Shown: piece after piece, positions 24,667 through 33,929 of the stretch | Layout of the letters: every line of letters begins with the position of its first letter | Numbering within the stretch: the stretch's first letter is position 1 | Source: Faecalicatena contorta | Lineage (GTDB): Bacteria > Bacillota > Clostridia > Lachnospirales > Lachnospiraceae | Direction of reading: 5' to 3' | Assembly (NCBI RefSeq): GCF_021531995.1 | Contig: NZ_JAFBIZ010000017.1 | Span: forward strand, 1-38,682 | DNA length: 38,682 nucleotides | The notes under the pieces: generated by a model | What the model was told of the DNA's origin: nothing | Seen by the model: the letters and a program-made list of their open reading frames with translations, nothing else | The model's database searches: none | Translations under genes and position numbers: made by a program

Positions 24667-25809
24667 CTACACTCCTCTTTCTCTTCTGAAACGATCGATT
24701 AATTCGTCTGCCCGGTCTGTTTTCCCGAGGATTCCATACACCTCTGAAAATGTTATTGCTCCGGTCAACAATTTTCCTTCCGTTCGATAATTCATATACT
24801 CTTCAATCTGATTCATAATCTGATTCATGATCAGCACCCTTTCGTCAGATGTACACTTTCCAAGTGCATCATCTGTCGTTACGGATTCCAGAAGTGCTGC
24901 TGCTTTCGTACCTTCTATTCCGGCCCGAAGTGCCGCTGCAGCCATCAACTCCATCCGACAGTCCGCCCATCTGGAATGGGTATTCATAATGCCTCCCGAT
25001 ACTTTGATCAGTTTTCCGATATGACCGACAAGGAGAATTCCCCTGCACCCCATATCCACTGCCATATCCAGAGTCTGTCCGATATAATTGCTGCACTTGA
25101 CAACATCCTCATCTTTCATTCCATACTGTTCCGACAAAAAATCCAGCCCGTAATTACCCGGTGCTACGATCAGATAACGGTATCTCCCAGCCATACACAC
25201 CTTCATTTCTACCCGAATCGTATCAACCAGTGCCTGTTCACTCATAGGCTCTACGATTCCGGTCGTTCCAAGAATCGATAAGCCCCCCTCTATTCCAAGT
25301 CTTGGATTAAAGGTTCCAGCTGCAAGACGTTCCCCTTCCGGAATGGATATCTCTACGTGAATTCCCCGTTCATATCCGACTTCCTCACATACTTCCTTTA
25401 TCTCTTTTATAATCATCTGTCTGGGGACGCGATTGATTGCCGCGGCGCCGACCGGCTGATCCAGTCCCGGCTTTGTAACTCTTCCTATTCCTTCTCCCCC
25501 ATCCAGCGTAATCTCTGTCCCCTGATTCCGGCTCACCTTACTGTAGACCAGTACTCCATTGGTAATATCCGGATCATCTCCGCTGTCTTTTTTTACCGCA
25601 CAGCAGACTTCTTCCGGAAGCGGTTGCACGCCCTCTCCGTTTTCAATCTTAATCTCACAGATATCCAGCGAGAGCGTTTCTCCCTGTGGCAGTTCTACCT
25701 GCACTTTTTCACATGGTTTTCCTGTCATCAGCATCCACATCGCAGCTTTTGTCGCTGCCTGCGCACAAGTCCCTGTTGTATAGCCTTTTGCCAGTGATTT
25801 CTGTGTCAT
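24667..25809 (-). CDS. cbiD: Cobalt-precorrin-5B C1-methyltransferase CbiD
   Basis: SAM-dependent C1 methylation in the anaerobic branch; CbiD is a marker for oxygen-independent cobalamin synthesis. The 380-residue protein starts with the diagnostic KGYTTGTCAQAATKAAM and continues with DDPDITNGVLVYSKV, GGEGIGRVTKPGL, VGAAAINRVPRQMI and LVGHIGKLIKVSGGIMNTHS. It is the first gene of the operon. The ATG at 25809 lies 9 nt after GGAG, about 50 nt from the predicted transcription start. Confidence 0.97.
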   Translation of the reverse strand: MTQKSLAKGYTTGTCAQAATKAAMWMLMTGKPCEKVQVELPQGETLSLDICEIKIENGEGVQPLPEEVCCAVKKDSGDDPDITNGVLVYSKVSRNQGTEITLDGGEGIGRVTKPGLDQPVGAAAINRVPRQMIIKEIKEVCEEVGYERGIHVEISIPEGERLAAGTFNPRLGIEGGLSILGTTGIVEPMSEQALVDTIRVEMKVCMAGRYRYLIVAPGNYGLDFLSEQYGMKDEDVVKCSNYIGQTLDMAVDMGCRGILLVGHIGKLIKVSGGIMNTHSRWADCRMELMAAAALRAGIEGTKAAALLESVTTDDALGKCTSDERVLIMNQIMNQIEEYMNYRTEGKLLTGAITFSEVYGILGKTDRADELIDRFRRERGV

Positions 25810-25866
25810 TTTCTATCGCTCCTCGCCCTGATTACTGTTCCCATACATGCCACTTCTCTGCCTACA

Positions 25867-25895
25867 ATTCTATCGGTTTCATTTCCGTCTGTCAA
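25867..25895 (-). promoter_or_regulatory. Cobalamin operon promoter
   Basis: TTGACA at 25890-25895, a 17-nt spacer and TAGAAT at 25867-25872. The leader to cbiD is only about 50 nt, too short for a cobalamin riboswitch, and no B12-box-like sequence (GCCACTG type) was found up to 26074. A 7-bp hairpin (CTTCTTC/GAAGAAG) lies just upstream of the -35 element. Confidence 0.75.
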
Positions 25896-25980
25896 ATCCT
25901 TCTTCTCCTTCACGAAGAAGCCTTACCGCCTTTATTGATTATGCATTTTGTATATTTTTTTACACTTTCCCTTTTCTGTG

Positions 25981-26009
25981 TTGACACATATTACCAAATC
26001 TGTTATTTT
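25981..26009 (+). promoter_or_regulatory. Promoter of the M24 aminopeptidase gene
   Basis: TTGACA at 25981-25986, a 17-nt spacer and TATTTT at 26004-26009, divergent from the cobalamin operon promoter. Confidence 0.65.
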
Positions 26010-26016
26010 ATTTATG

Positions 26017-26040
26017 GACTATAGTCTATACTGTAGTCTA
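26017..26040 (+). promoter_or_regulatory. Operator-like palindromes in the aminopeptidase leader
   Basis: Contains the perfect 10-bp palindrome GACTATAGTC and a longer imperfect inverted repeat GACTATAG / CTGTAGTC. It lies around the predicted transcription start, a position suited to a repressor. No regulator is recognised. Confidence 0.4.
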
Positions 26041-26074
26041 GTTATTTATTTTTTCTATAGGAGGCGGTCTCATC

Positions 26075-27148
26075 ATGAACAAGATCGAAAAAATACTTCG
26101 TATATTAAAAGAACAGAATCTGGATGGATTCTATATTACAAAGAAATCCAACGTCAACTATACAACCGGTTATCCGGACGAACTGGCCTATGCAGTAATC
26201 TGCCCACAGGGACAGTACGTAATTACAGACAGCCGTTTTACCGAACTGGCAGAACTTTCCTGTCCAGATTATGAAATCATCAACTGGCATCACCATGACC
26301 GCAGTCTTCCGAAAGCAGTCGCATATGTCTGCGAAAAAGCAGGGATCAAACATCTCGGATTTGAAGAATGCTTTACGACATATGACAAATATGCAGAACT
26401 GGAACAGCTTCTTGCCTCCTGCGGCACAACACTGATTCCAACGCGCAACATTATCGAAGAACTGCGCTATGCCAAGTCCGAAGAAGAGGTAGCCAATACC
26501 CGCATTGCCTGCGAGATCGCTGACAAAGCACTCGAAGAGCTGGTTCCTTATATCCGTCCGGGAGTTACAGAACGCGAATTATGTGCACGCCTGGAATTCA
26601 GCATGAAGATGCACGGTGCACACGACATTGGGTTTGAGACCATCCTGATCTCCGGAGCGAAAACTTCTCTCCTTCATGGAAAACCGAGTGACAAAAAGGT
26701 AGAAAAAGGAGATTTTGTCCTGGTTGATTACGGAGCTATGTACAACGGATACATCTCTGATATCACCCGTACCTTCATTGTCGGTGAACCGACAGAGCAA
26801 CAGAGAGAAATCTACGAATTAGTCAGAAAAGGACAGGAAACAGGGCTTCAGAACATGGGGCCAGGTGTCCATGCCACAAAACCGGACGCTGAGATTCGAA
26901 AGATCGTAACCAAATACGAAGAATACTATTATTCCGGAATGGGACATGGCGTTGGTCTGGATCTTCACGAAGAGCCATTCCTTGGCATCAATGGTACACG
27001 CACCATGCTTCCGGGCTGTGTTATCACCATGGAGCCCGGAATCTATATTCCTGGCTGGGGTGGTGTGCGTATCGAAGATACCGTTCTCATCACAGAAGAC
27101 GGTGCAGAATCTCTGACACACTTCCCAAAAGATCTGATGATCCTATAA
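26075..27148 (+). CDS. M24-family Xaa-Pro aminopeptidase/dipeptidase
   Basis: Cytosolic metallopeptidase that removes residues next to proline. It has an N-terminal creatinase-type domain (residues about 5-125) and a C-terminal pita-bread catalytic domain. The five metal ligands are all present: Asp218 and Asp229 (VDYGAMYNGYISDITRTF), His291 (GMGHGVGLDLHEEP), Glu320 (TMEPGIYIPG) and Glu334 (VRIEDTVLI). At 357 residues it fits the short Firmicutes YqhT/PepQ-like group; aminopeptidase and dipeptidase cannot be told apart from sequence alone. The ATG at 26075 lies after GGAGGCGG. It is a single-gene unit with its own promoter, closed by the hairpin at 27160-27210. Confidence 0.93.
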   Translation: MNKIEKILRILKEQNLDGFYITKKSNVNYTTGYPDELAYAVICPQGQYVITDSRFTELAELSCPDYEIINWHHHDRSLPKAVAYVCEKAGIKHLGFEECFTTYDKYAELEQLLASCGTTLIPTRNIIEELRYAKSEEEVANTRIACEIADKALEELVPYIRPGVTERELCARLEFSMKMHGAHDIGFETILISGAKTSLLHGKPSDKKVEKGDFVLVDYGAMYNGYISDITRTFIVGEPTEQQREIYELVRKGQETGLQNMGPGVHATKPDAEIRKIVTKYEEYYYSGMGHGVGLDLHEEPFLGINGTRTMLPGCVITMEPGIYIPGWGGVRIEDTVLITEDGAESLTHFPKDLMIL

Positions 27149-27159
27149 ATTTCTGCCAA

Positions 27160-27210
27160 AAACCGATGCTGCTCCAAGACTGTGATCTTCCTTCGGAGCA
27201 GCATCGGTTT
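27160..27210. terminator. Strong bidirectional terminator
   Basis: A perfect 16-bp stem (27160-27175 with 27195-27210), with an A-run on one side and a T-run on the other. It lies between the convergent aminopeptidase and sodC-like genes and can serve both strands. Confidence 0.85.
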
Positions 27211-27219
27211 CTATGTTTC

Positions 27220-27693
27220 TTACTGTTCTTCTGTCCATTCCTGAATCTCTCCACAGGCAATCATCTCGCCCGAATCTCCGGATGGCTGTGTTTGAAAATC
27301 ATCCGGCATTGCATGAATGATAATCGTTTTCCCTATAATATCCTCTGGATAAAACCGATCCGTATATACAGACATCCATGCAGAGCCACGGCAGCTTAAT
27401 AAAGGCGGAAGATCTCCTGCATGCTGCGGATGTCCTGTATCCCTCGGATTATAATGTCCGTCAGCATCTGCAAACGGCTCCTGTTCGTTGCCCGTACATG
27501 ACATTCCCGCATGGATATGAACTCCATGAAAGTTCTGACTGTATGCCCCATCCAGGTCTTCAATTCCTCGAACCGACACGGTTACAAGCGTTCCTCCATG
27601 CGTGTCAAAAAACCAGGCCTTTCCATTAAGTTTTGGATATTTCTTATTCCCGGTGATCACGGCATAAGCTGCCGGACTTCCCTTAAACTCCAT
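27220..27693 (-). CDS. sodC: Cu/Zn superoxide dismutase-family protein without active-site Arg
   Basis: A 157-residue Cu/Zn-SOD fold protein. Metal-ligand positions are kept: His59, His61 and His127 for copper, His80 as the bridge, and His88, His91 and Asp94 for zinc (FHGVHIHAG, DGHYNP, GHPQHAGDLP, IIIHAMPDD). Cys66 and Cys147 can form the usual disulfide. The active-site arginine that guides superoxide, in the pattern G-x-R-L-A-C-G, is replaced by Met144 (SGEMIACGEI). There is no signal peptide, so it looks cytoplasmic, unlike most bacterial SodC. Activity may therefore be low, or the protein may serve in metal handling (inference). It is the last gene of the pheS operon, 59 bp after queA. 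Confidence 0.88.
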   Translation of the reverse strand: MEFKGSPAAYAVITGNKKYPKLNGKAWFFDTHGGTLVTVSVRGIEDLDGAYSQNFHGVHIHAGMSCTGNEQEPFADADGHYNPRDTGHPQHAGDLPPLLSCRGSAWMSVYTDRFYPEDIIGKTIIIHAMPDDFQTQPSGDSGEMIACGEIQEWTEEQ

Positions 27694-27752
27694 CTCTACA
27701 TCACACTCCTTGGAGCATTCTATGTAGATTTGTCATGTAATATGCGTGTTAA

Positions 27753-28778
27753 TTATTGAATCAGCATCGCATCTCCAAAAGAGAAAAATCTGTATCTTTC
27801 CTTTACAGCCTCCTCATAAGCCGCAAGCACATGTTCTCTTCCGGCGAGTGCAGAGACCAGCATGATCAAAGTAGATTCCGGCAAATGGAAATTCGTAATC
27901 AGGCAATCCAGAATCTTGAACTGATATCCCGGATAGATAAATATCTCCGTCCATCCACTGCATGCTTTCAGATGCCCTGTCTCATCTGCCGCAGATTCAA
28001 TGGTTCTGCAGCTCGTTGTTCCCACACAGATGACGCGATGTCCGGAATCTTTTGCCCGGTTAATCTTTTCCGCCGCTGCTTCATCGATCATATAGAATTC
28101 TGAATGCATATGATGATCTGTGATCTCTTCCACCTTTACCGGCCGAAATGTTCCAAGGCCTACGTGGAGTGTCACTCTTGCAATATCCACGCCCATCTTT
28201 TCAATCTTCTCCAGAAGTTCCGGAGTAAAATGAAGTCCGGCTGTCGGAGCAGCCGCAGAGCCGGTGTGCTTTGCATACACCGTCTGATACCGGTTCTTAT
28301 CCTGAAGCTGATGCGTAATATAAGGAGGAAGCGGCATCTGTCCCAGCTGATCCAGAATTTCTTCAAAGATTCCTTCATAAGTAAATTGAACCAGACGATT
28401 TCCTTCTTCCACAACATCGATTACTTCTCCGATCAGAAGCCCTTCACCGAAACTGATCTTCGTTCCGATCTTCGCCTTCTTTCCAGGTTTCACTAACGTT
28501 TCCCAGACATTATTTTCTTTTCTTTTTAACAATAATATTTCTATTTTTGCATTTGTTCCAATTTTTGATCCTATCAATCTTGCCGGAAGTACTTTTGTAT
28601 CATTGATAACCAGGCAGTCCCCTTCATGCAGATAGTTTACAATTTCTTTAAACACATGATGGGAAACAGCCCCAGACTCCTTATCTAATACAAGGAGTCT
28701 GGAGCTGGAACGATCTTCAAGCGGATCCTGCGCAATTAATTCTTCCGGCAATTCATAATAAAAATCCTGACGTTTCAT
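27753..28778 (-). CDS. queA: S-adenosylmethionine:tRNA ribosyltransferase-isomerase QueA
   Basis: Transfers the ribosyl part of SAM to preQ1 in tRNA, forming epoxyqueuosine. The 341-residue protein shows the family signatures [18 protein letters not shown] at the start, [45 protein letters not shown] and [18 protein letters not shown]. It is full length. Its start lies 2 bp after the RDD gene, so it is cotranscribed with pheST-sppA-RDD. Confidence 0.97.
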   Translation of the reverse strand: MKRQDFYYELPEELIAQDPLEDRSSSRLLVLDKESGAVSHHVFKEIVNYLHEGDCLVINDTKVLPARLIGSKIGTNAKIEILLLKRKENNVWETLVKPGKKAKIGTKISFGEGLLIGEVIDVVEEGNRLVQFTYEGIFEEILDQLGQMPLPPYITHQLQDKNRYQTVYAKHTGSAAAPTAGLHFTPELLEKIEKMGVDIARVTLHVGLGTFRPVKVEEITDHHMHSEFYMIDEAAAEKINRAKDSGHRVICVGTTSCRTIESAADETGHLKACSGWTEIFIYPGYQFKILDCLITNFHLPESTLIMLVSALAGREHVLAAYEEAVKERYRFFSFGDAMLIQ

Positions 28779-28780
28779 AA

Positions 28781-29437
28781 TTATGAATTCCTTTCCTGTT
28801 GTTCTTCCTTCGGAAATTCCTCTTTGGGAAGTTCCTCTTTGGGAAGTTCCTCCGTCAGTCGATATACGGTAGACGGAATCTGTCCATCCCCTTTACAGGG
28901 TTCACTCACCGGCCAGCCAAGTGTCGGTGATTCCTCCTGCTCCCGCGACAGCTGACGGACAGTCTTTACTTTGATTTTCTTCAGGTATACGACCCGTGTA
29001 TCGCAGAGCATGTCGTGAAGTCCTTTTTTTTCCTGATCGATGCCGACCATGATATATCCGATTCCCATGGTCATACCACACAGGAATCTTCCGATCGTCT
29101 CTCTGTATACCACATTGAGAAAGCTCAGTTTTTCTTCTCCATCTGCACAGACTACTCTGAGATTCAGCGCTTTTTTACCCAATGTTGTACCCGTATAGTA
29201 TGTACACAATATAAAATACAATACCTGAAGTACGTACAGAAGAATATCTCCCAGTGTATAATGGAACAATATATTTTCACTGAGCACTGATCCTCCTGTT
29301 ATGAGTGATACTATGCCCAGAACGAGTCTTACAATCGCCAGCCCGCCAAATACGATCAGGCTGTCCATTACATATGCTGCCAGCCTCACCCAGAATCCGG
29401 CATAGTCTATCTTCTGACTATCGTAACTGTTCTGCAT
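28781..29437 (-). CDS. RDD-family membrane protein with Glu-Pro-Lys tail
   Basis: A 218-residue RDD-domain membrane protein. After the opening [19 protein letters not shown] there are two or three more hydrophobic stretches, including [20 protein letters not shown], then the typical [11 protein letters not shown] and [21 protein letters not shown] proteins are mostly of unknown function; some act as ion exchangers. The last 25 residues hold a charged repeat ([17 protein letters not shown]) that reflects 15-bp tandem repeats and may vary in length between strains. The gene overlaps sppA by 20 nt. Confidence 0.85.
   Translation of the reverse strand: MQNSYDSQKIDYAGFWVRLAAYVMDSLIVFGGLAIVRLVLGIVSLITGGSVLSENILFHYTLGDILLYVLQVLYFILCTYYTGTTLGKKALNLRVVCADGEEKLSFLNVVYRETIGRFLCGMTMGIGYIMVGIDQEKKGLHDMLCDTRVVYLKKIKVKTVRQLSREQEESPTLGWPVSEPCKGDGQIPSTVYRLTEELPKEELPKEEFPKEEQQERNS
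28802..28846. repeat. 15-bp tandem repeat in the RDD gene
   Basis: Two identical 15-bp units (28817-28831 and 28832-28846), with one diverged unit before (28802-28816) and a partial one after. The unit is in frame, so copy-number change adds or removes five residues (EELPK or EEFPK) without a frameshift. Confidence 0.8.
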
Positions 29438-30395
29438 AATACATTGGCACCCCGCTTTCCATACTTGCTGCGGTTTCCTTCAGAATCTGAGCTTCTGACT
29501 TCGGAATCAGCTTTTCTGCTTTTGAGAAAAACGAAGCCAGCACACTCTGCGTTGCTTCGGGTTCATAGAATTCACCGGTTCCAAATTCGTCACGCATCTC
29601 ACTTACCATATCATCATACAGAGCGATCTCATCAATCAATCCATTTTCTATTGCCTGATTTGCAGTATACGTGCGCCCATCTGCAAGAGCTTTTACATTC
29701 TCCGCAGACATGCCTCTTCCCTCAGCCACGATATCAACGAACTTATTATAGTATTCATCTACCTGCTCCTGATAGATTGCAATCTGCTCATCTGTCATCT
29801 GGCTGCTGTCTTTGTTGGCGCCGCTGGTAATACTTACATAACGGATTCCAAGCTTCTCGTAAAGGCCTGACATATCATATCCGGACATAATAACACCGAT
29901 CGAACCGGTTGTCGTATTGGGGTTGGCATAGATCTTATCTGCAGCCATGGAAACCATATATCCACCGGAAGCAGCATAATGCGCCATGTAATCCCAGATT
30001 GGCCTGCCGGTCTTTTCTTTATACTCTTTGAGTTTCAGATACAATTCTTCCGATTCGTAGACTGTTCCTCCCGGGGAATCCACATATAAGAGGATTCCCA
30101 CATTACCGGAGTCGGCAATCAGATTGTCGATATAATCCAGGGTGGTCACATGCTGATACCCTACCGCCTCGCCAAATGCATTCGTATCCGCCTGTTCCTG
30201 AATCGTTCCTTCTACCCGGACGATTGCAATATAATCATTTGCCGGCGGATTGAATTCATAAGACCCGGTGATGATATCGCCTACACTTTCTTCGAACATC
30301 TGTCTGGAAAATGCATTCGTAAGAACACTTACCACACCTGTTAAAATAAACAGTACCACTGCTATTACCAGTCCAACGATCTGTTTTTTCTTCAT
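29418..30395 (-). CDS. sppA: Signal peptide peptidase SppA (short form)
   Basis: Membrane-anchored serine protease that degrades leftover signal peptides. One N-terminal membrane helix (about residues 6-27) precedes an S49 peptidase domain. The Ser/Lys dyad is visible as Ser143 in HYAASGGYMVSM and Lys195 in TSGANKDSSQM. GILLYVDSPGGTVYESEEL and NTTTGSIGVIM are further family marks. The 325-residue length matches Bacillus-type SppA, half the size of the E. coli enzyme. It follows pheT after 17 bp. Confidence 0.95.
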   Translation of the reverse strand: MKKKQIVGLVIAVVLFILTGVVSVLTNAFSRQMFEESVGDIITGSYEFNPPANDYIAIVRVEGTIQEQADTNAFGEAVGYQHVTTLDYIDNLIADSGNVGILLYVDSPGGTVYESEELYLKLKEYKEKTGRPIWDYMAHYAASGGYMVSMAADKIYANPNTTTGSIGVIMSGYDMSGLYEKLGIRYVSITSGANKDSSQMTDEQIAIYQEQVDEYYNKFVDIVAEGRGMSAENVKALADGRTYTANQAIENGLIDEIALYDDMVSEMRDEFGTGEFYEPEATQSVLASFFSKAEKLIPKSEAQILKETAASMESGVPMYYAEQLR

Positions 30396-30412
30396 ATTGT
30401 AACTCCTTTTCT

Positions 30413-32833
30413 TTATTTACGAAGTTCAATACCCATCTCTTCCAGTGCCTTTAATATTCTGTCCATCGCTGCTGTAATATCAGCTTCTTCAAGTGTCTTA
30501 TCCTTTGCACGGAACACGATAGAGTAAGCAACTGATTTATAACCAGCTTTAATCTGGGCACCTTCATAGATATCGAACAGAGAATAGCTTTCCAGATATG
30601 CTCCACCCTTCTTCTCAATCACATGTTCAATCTGTCCAACAAGGATCTCTTTTGGCATAACCATACTAATATCACGGGTAACCGCCGGGAATCTGGCAAT
30701 TCCGCTGTATTTTCTGTCAAATGTTGCTCTCGCAACAATCTCCGGCATATCAATCACTGCAATGTAAGCTCTGGTTCCGATTCCATACGCATCCGCAACA
30801 TCCGGATGTACTTCTCCCAGATATCCGACCACCACTCCGTCATAGATAATATTAGCCTGGCGTCCCGGGTGCAGGAACGGTTTGCCGGCATTTGGATCGT
30901 AGGTTTCTTTTTTGTGCATTCCTACTTTATCAAAGAACTCTTCTACTACTCCCTTCATAGTGAAGAAATCTCCCTCTCCATACATACCCAGTGTAAACTG
31001 GACACGTTCTTCCGGAAGTTCGGTAAGCGGAAGAGCCTTTGGAAGATAGATATTGGCAAGTTCATATAATCTTACATCTTTGTTTCTTCTATTATAGTTG
31101 GTTGAAAGGGAAGTCAACATTCCGTTAATGGAAGAAGTACGCATAATACTATAATCTTCTCCCAGCGGATTCTTTATCTCGATTGCCTGGCGAAGTACAG
31201 AATCCTCCGGAATACGAAGCTTTTCATACACCTTCGGGCTTTCAAAAGAGTATGTCATTCCCTGACTGAATCCACAGAATTCTGCGATATCACGGGCAAC
31301 CTGCTCAATTCTCAACTTGAAGGATAGTTTTCCGGTTGTTGCTTCTCCCTTCGGAAGCGTTGTCGGGATATTATCATATCCGTAAAATCTTGCAACTTCT
31401 TCTGCCAGATCCGCAATACGGAACAGGTCATGACGGAAAGTAGGTGCAATCACCTCATTGGTCTCTTCATCATATTCCAGATCAATCTTCTTAAAATAAC
31501 CAATCATTTCTTCTTTGGAGATATTGGTTCCCAGAAGACTGTTGATCTTCTCCTGGTCAAACGGTACTCTCACCGGTTCTTTCTTTTTCCCGTATACATC
31601 TACCATTCCGCCGACAACTTCACCGGCTCCCATCTCTTCTACCAGCTGGCATGCACGGTCGATTGCCGCCTGTGCATTGTTCGGATCCAGACCTTTTTCA
31701 AATTTGCCGGAAGCATCTGTACGAAGTCCAATCTTCTTACTGGATTTACGGATATTGGTTCCATCAAAACAAGCCGCCTCGAATAACATGGTATGCACAT
31801 CATCCGTGATCATGGAATTCTCTCCCCCCATGATTCCCGCGATACCGATGGATTTCCTTCCATCACAGATCATAAGTACAGATTCATCCATCTCACGCTC
31901 CTGTCCGTCAAGCGTCGTAAATTTCTCACCTTTTGCAGCTGTACGAACAATAATCTCACGATCTTCAATCGTGTCCAGATCATATGCATGCATCGGCTGT
32001 CCATATTCTTCCATTACATAGTTGGTAATGTCAACCAGGTTATTGATCGGACGGATACCTACAGATGCCAGGCGTCTCTGCATCCATTTCGGAGATGGAC
32101 CGATCTTAATATTCTTTACCACTCTTGCACAATATCTCGGACACAGTTCCGTATCTTTCACCGTAACTTTAATATAATCATTTACATCTTCCTCATTTCC
32201 GGTCGGAGTTACAACCGGCGGATAGAACTCTTTTCCAAATGTTGCCGCTGCCTCTCTTGCAATTCCGATCACACTGAAGCAGTCTACACGGTTGGATGTA
32301 ACCTCATATTCTACGACAACATCATCCAGTCCCAGTGCTTTAATTGCGCTTTCTCCAACCACTGCGTCATCATCAAATATATAGATTCCATATTCCGGAG
32401 CCTCCGGATACATATCTCTGTTGGAACCAAGTTCCTCGATCGAACACATCATACCACAGCTTTCCACACCGCGAAGCTTGCCTTTCTTGATCTTGATACC
32501 GCCGGCCACACGCTGTCCCGGCTCATGTCCGCCAGCCACACGTCCGCCATCCAGTACAACCGGAACTTTGTCGCCTTCTTTTACATTTGGAGCACCCGTT
32601 ACAATCTGTACTGTTTCTGTTCCTACATTTACCTGGCAGATAATCAGCTTATCTGCATCCGGATGCTTCTCGATCTTTTCAATCTGTCCGATTATGATCT
32701 TATCCAGATCAGCATCCATTTTTTCATATCCTTCTACCTTTGTACCGGACAAAGTCATTGCGTCTGTATATTCCTGAGCCGTTACATCCAGATCCGGAAC
32801 ATACGCTTTTATCCATGATAATGAAGTATTCAT
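30413..32833 (-). CDS. pheT: Phenylalanine--tRNA ligase beta subunit PheT
   Basis: Beta subunit of the alpha2-beta2 phenylalanyl-tRNA synthetase, carrying editing and tRNA-binding functions. The 806 residues run through the EMAP-like tRNA-binding domain (about 40-150, VGTETVQIVTGAPNVKEGDK), the B3/4 editing domain, B5 (GTNISKEEMIGYFKKIDLEY), the catalytic-like core, and the C-terminal ferredoxin-like anticodon domain (FPAVTRDISMVM to the end). The length is typical. It follows pheS after 22 bp. Confidence 0.98.
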   Translation of the reverse strand: MNTSLSWIKAYVPDLDVTAQEYTDAMTLSGTKVEGYEKMDADLDKIIIGQIEKIEKHPDADKLIICQVNVGTETVQIVTGAPNVKEGDKVPVVLDGGRVAGGHEPGQRVAGGIKIKKGKLRGVESCGMMCSIEELGSNRDMYPEAPEYGIYIFDDDAVVGESAIKALGLDDVVVEYEVTSNRVDCFSVIGIAREAAATFGKEFYPPVVTPTGNEEDVNDYIKVTVKDTELCPRYCARVVKNIKIGPSPKWMQRRLASVGIRPINNLVDITNYVMEEYGQPMHAYDLDTIEDREIIVRTAAKGEKFTTLDGQEREMDESVLMICDGRKSIGIAGIMGGENSMITDDVHTMLFEAACFDGTNIRKSSKKIGLRTDASGKFEKGLDPNNAQAAIDRACQLVEEMGAGEVVGGMVDVYGKKKEPVRVPFDQEKINSLLGTNISKEEMIGYFKKIDLEYDEETNEVIAPTFRHDLFRIADLAEEVARFYGYDNIPTTLPKGEATTGKLSFKLRIEQVARDIAEFCGFSQGMTYSFESPKVYEKLRIPEDSVLRQAIEIKNPLGEDYSIMRTSSINGMLTSLSTNYNRRNKDVRLYELANIYLPKALPLTELPEERVQFTLGMYGEGDFFTMKGVVEEFFDKVGMHKKETYDPNAGKPFLHPGRQANIIYDGVVVGYLGEVHPDVADAYGIGTRAYIAVIDMPEIVARATFDRKYSGIARFPAVTRDISMVMPKEILVGQIEHVIEKKGGAYLESYSLFDIYEGAQIKAGYKSVAYSIVFRAKDKTLEEADITAAMDRILKALEEMGIELRK

Positions 32834-32855
32834 TCTCTTTTCTCCTCCTTATGAA

Positions 32856-33878
32856 TTAGAACTGTTTCAGGAAACGAATATCATTTTCGTACAACAGTCT
32901 CATGTCATCGATTTCATATTTCAGCAACGCGATACGCTCCAGACCAACACCGAATGCAAATCCGGTATATTCCTCCGGATCAATTCCACACATTTCCAGA
33001 ACATGCGGATGTACCATACCGCAGCCGAGGATCTCAATCCATCCGGATCCTTTACAGAACCGACAGCCTTTTCCGCCGCATTTGAAGCATGTAACATCCA
33101 TCTCCGCACTTGGTTCGGTAAACGGGAAATGATGTGGTCTGAATTTCGTCTTTGTCTCTTCACCAAACAACTCTTTTGCAAATACTTCCAGAGTTCCCTT
33201 CAAATCTGAAAAAGATATGTTTTTGTCAATTACAAGTCCCTCGATCTGATGGAAGGATGGAGAATGTGTCGCATCCACTTCATCAGAACGGAATACACGT
33301 CCCGGAGACAGGATGCAGATCGGGAGCTTCCCCTGCTCCATGATACGCGCCTGTACCGGAGATGTCTGTGTTCTGAGTACAATATCTTTATTAATGTAGA
33401 AAGTATCCTGTTCATCCTTTGCCGGATGTCCGTCCGGAATATTCAGTTTACGGAAATTATATTCGTCATACTCAATTTCCGGTCCTTCAACAACTTCATA
33501 ACCCATACCGGTAAAGATTCTTTCCACCTCTTCCAGTGCGATGGTGTTCGGGTGACGATGTCCGACTGTATTTTTCTTTGCCGGAAGTGTAACATCGATC
33601 ACCTCCTGTTTCATCTTCTCTTCTCTGATGGCTCTTTCCATCTTTACTTTACTTTCTTCGAGAATACTTTCGATTGCCGCTCTCGTCTCATTGACCATCT
33701 GTCCTACCTTCGGTCTGTCTTCCGGTGCAACATCTTTCATTCCTTTTAATACTGCGGTAAGTTCCCCTTTCTTACCAAGGAATCTTACACGCACATCATT
33801 CAGTTTTTCCGGCACATCAGCCTGTTCAATGGCCTTCAGCGCTTCATCTTTGATGTTTTGAAGTTTGTCTTTCATCAT
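32856..33878 (-). CDS. pheS: Phenylalanine--tRNA ligase alpha subunit PheS
   Basis: Catalytic subunit of phenylalanyl-tRNA synthetase. The N-terminal coiled coil (residues 1-90) is followed by the class II core, with VEGPEIEYDEYNFRKLNIP, motif 2 VFRSDEVDATHSPSFHQ and motif 3 GFAFGVGLERIALLKY near the end. The Cys-rich CFKCGGKGCRFCKGSGW insert is usual for this subunit. The start is the ATG at 33878 (an ATG follows directly at 33875), behind AAGGAAG. First gene of the operon, controlled by the T-box leader at 33930-34187. Confidence 0.98.
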   Translation of the reverse strand: MMKDKLQNIKDEALKAIEQADVPEKLNDVRVRFLGKKGELTAVLKGMKDVAPEDRPKVGQMVNETRAAIESILEESKVKMERAIREEKMKQEVIDVTLPAKKNTVGHRHPNTIALEEVERIFTGMGYEVVEGPEIEYDEYNFRKLNIPDGHPAKDEQDTFYINKDIVLRTQTSPVQARIMEQGKLPICILSPGRVFRSDEVDATHSPSFHQIEGLVIDKNISFSDLKGTLEVFAKELFGEETKTKFRPHHFPFTEPSAEMDVTCFKCGGKGCRFCKGSGWIEILGCGMVHPHVLEMCGIDPEEYTGFAFGVGLERIALLKYEIDDMRLLYENDIRFLKQF

Positions 33879-33929
33879 TTTCTTCCTTTCATTTCTTTAA
33901 ATTAAAGCATTATGATCCTTTTATAGGTA

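Noticed and set aside
25810-26074. Cobalamin riboswitch ahead of cbiD
   Set aside because: No B12-box-like sequence was found and the promoter leaves only about 50 nt of leader.
31793-32818. Plus-strand open frame of 341 codons
   Set aside because: Antisense shadow of pheT, whose domains are unambiguous; the product has no family features.
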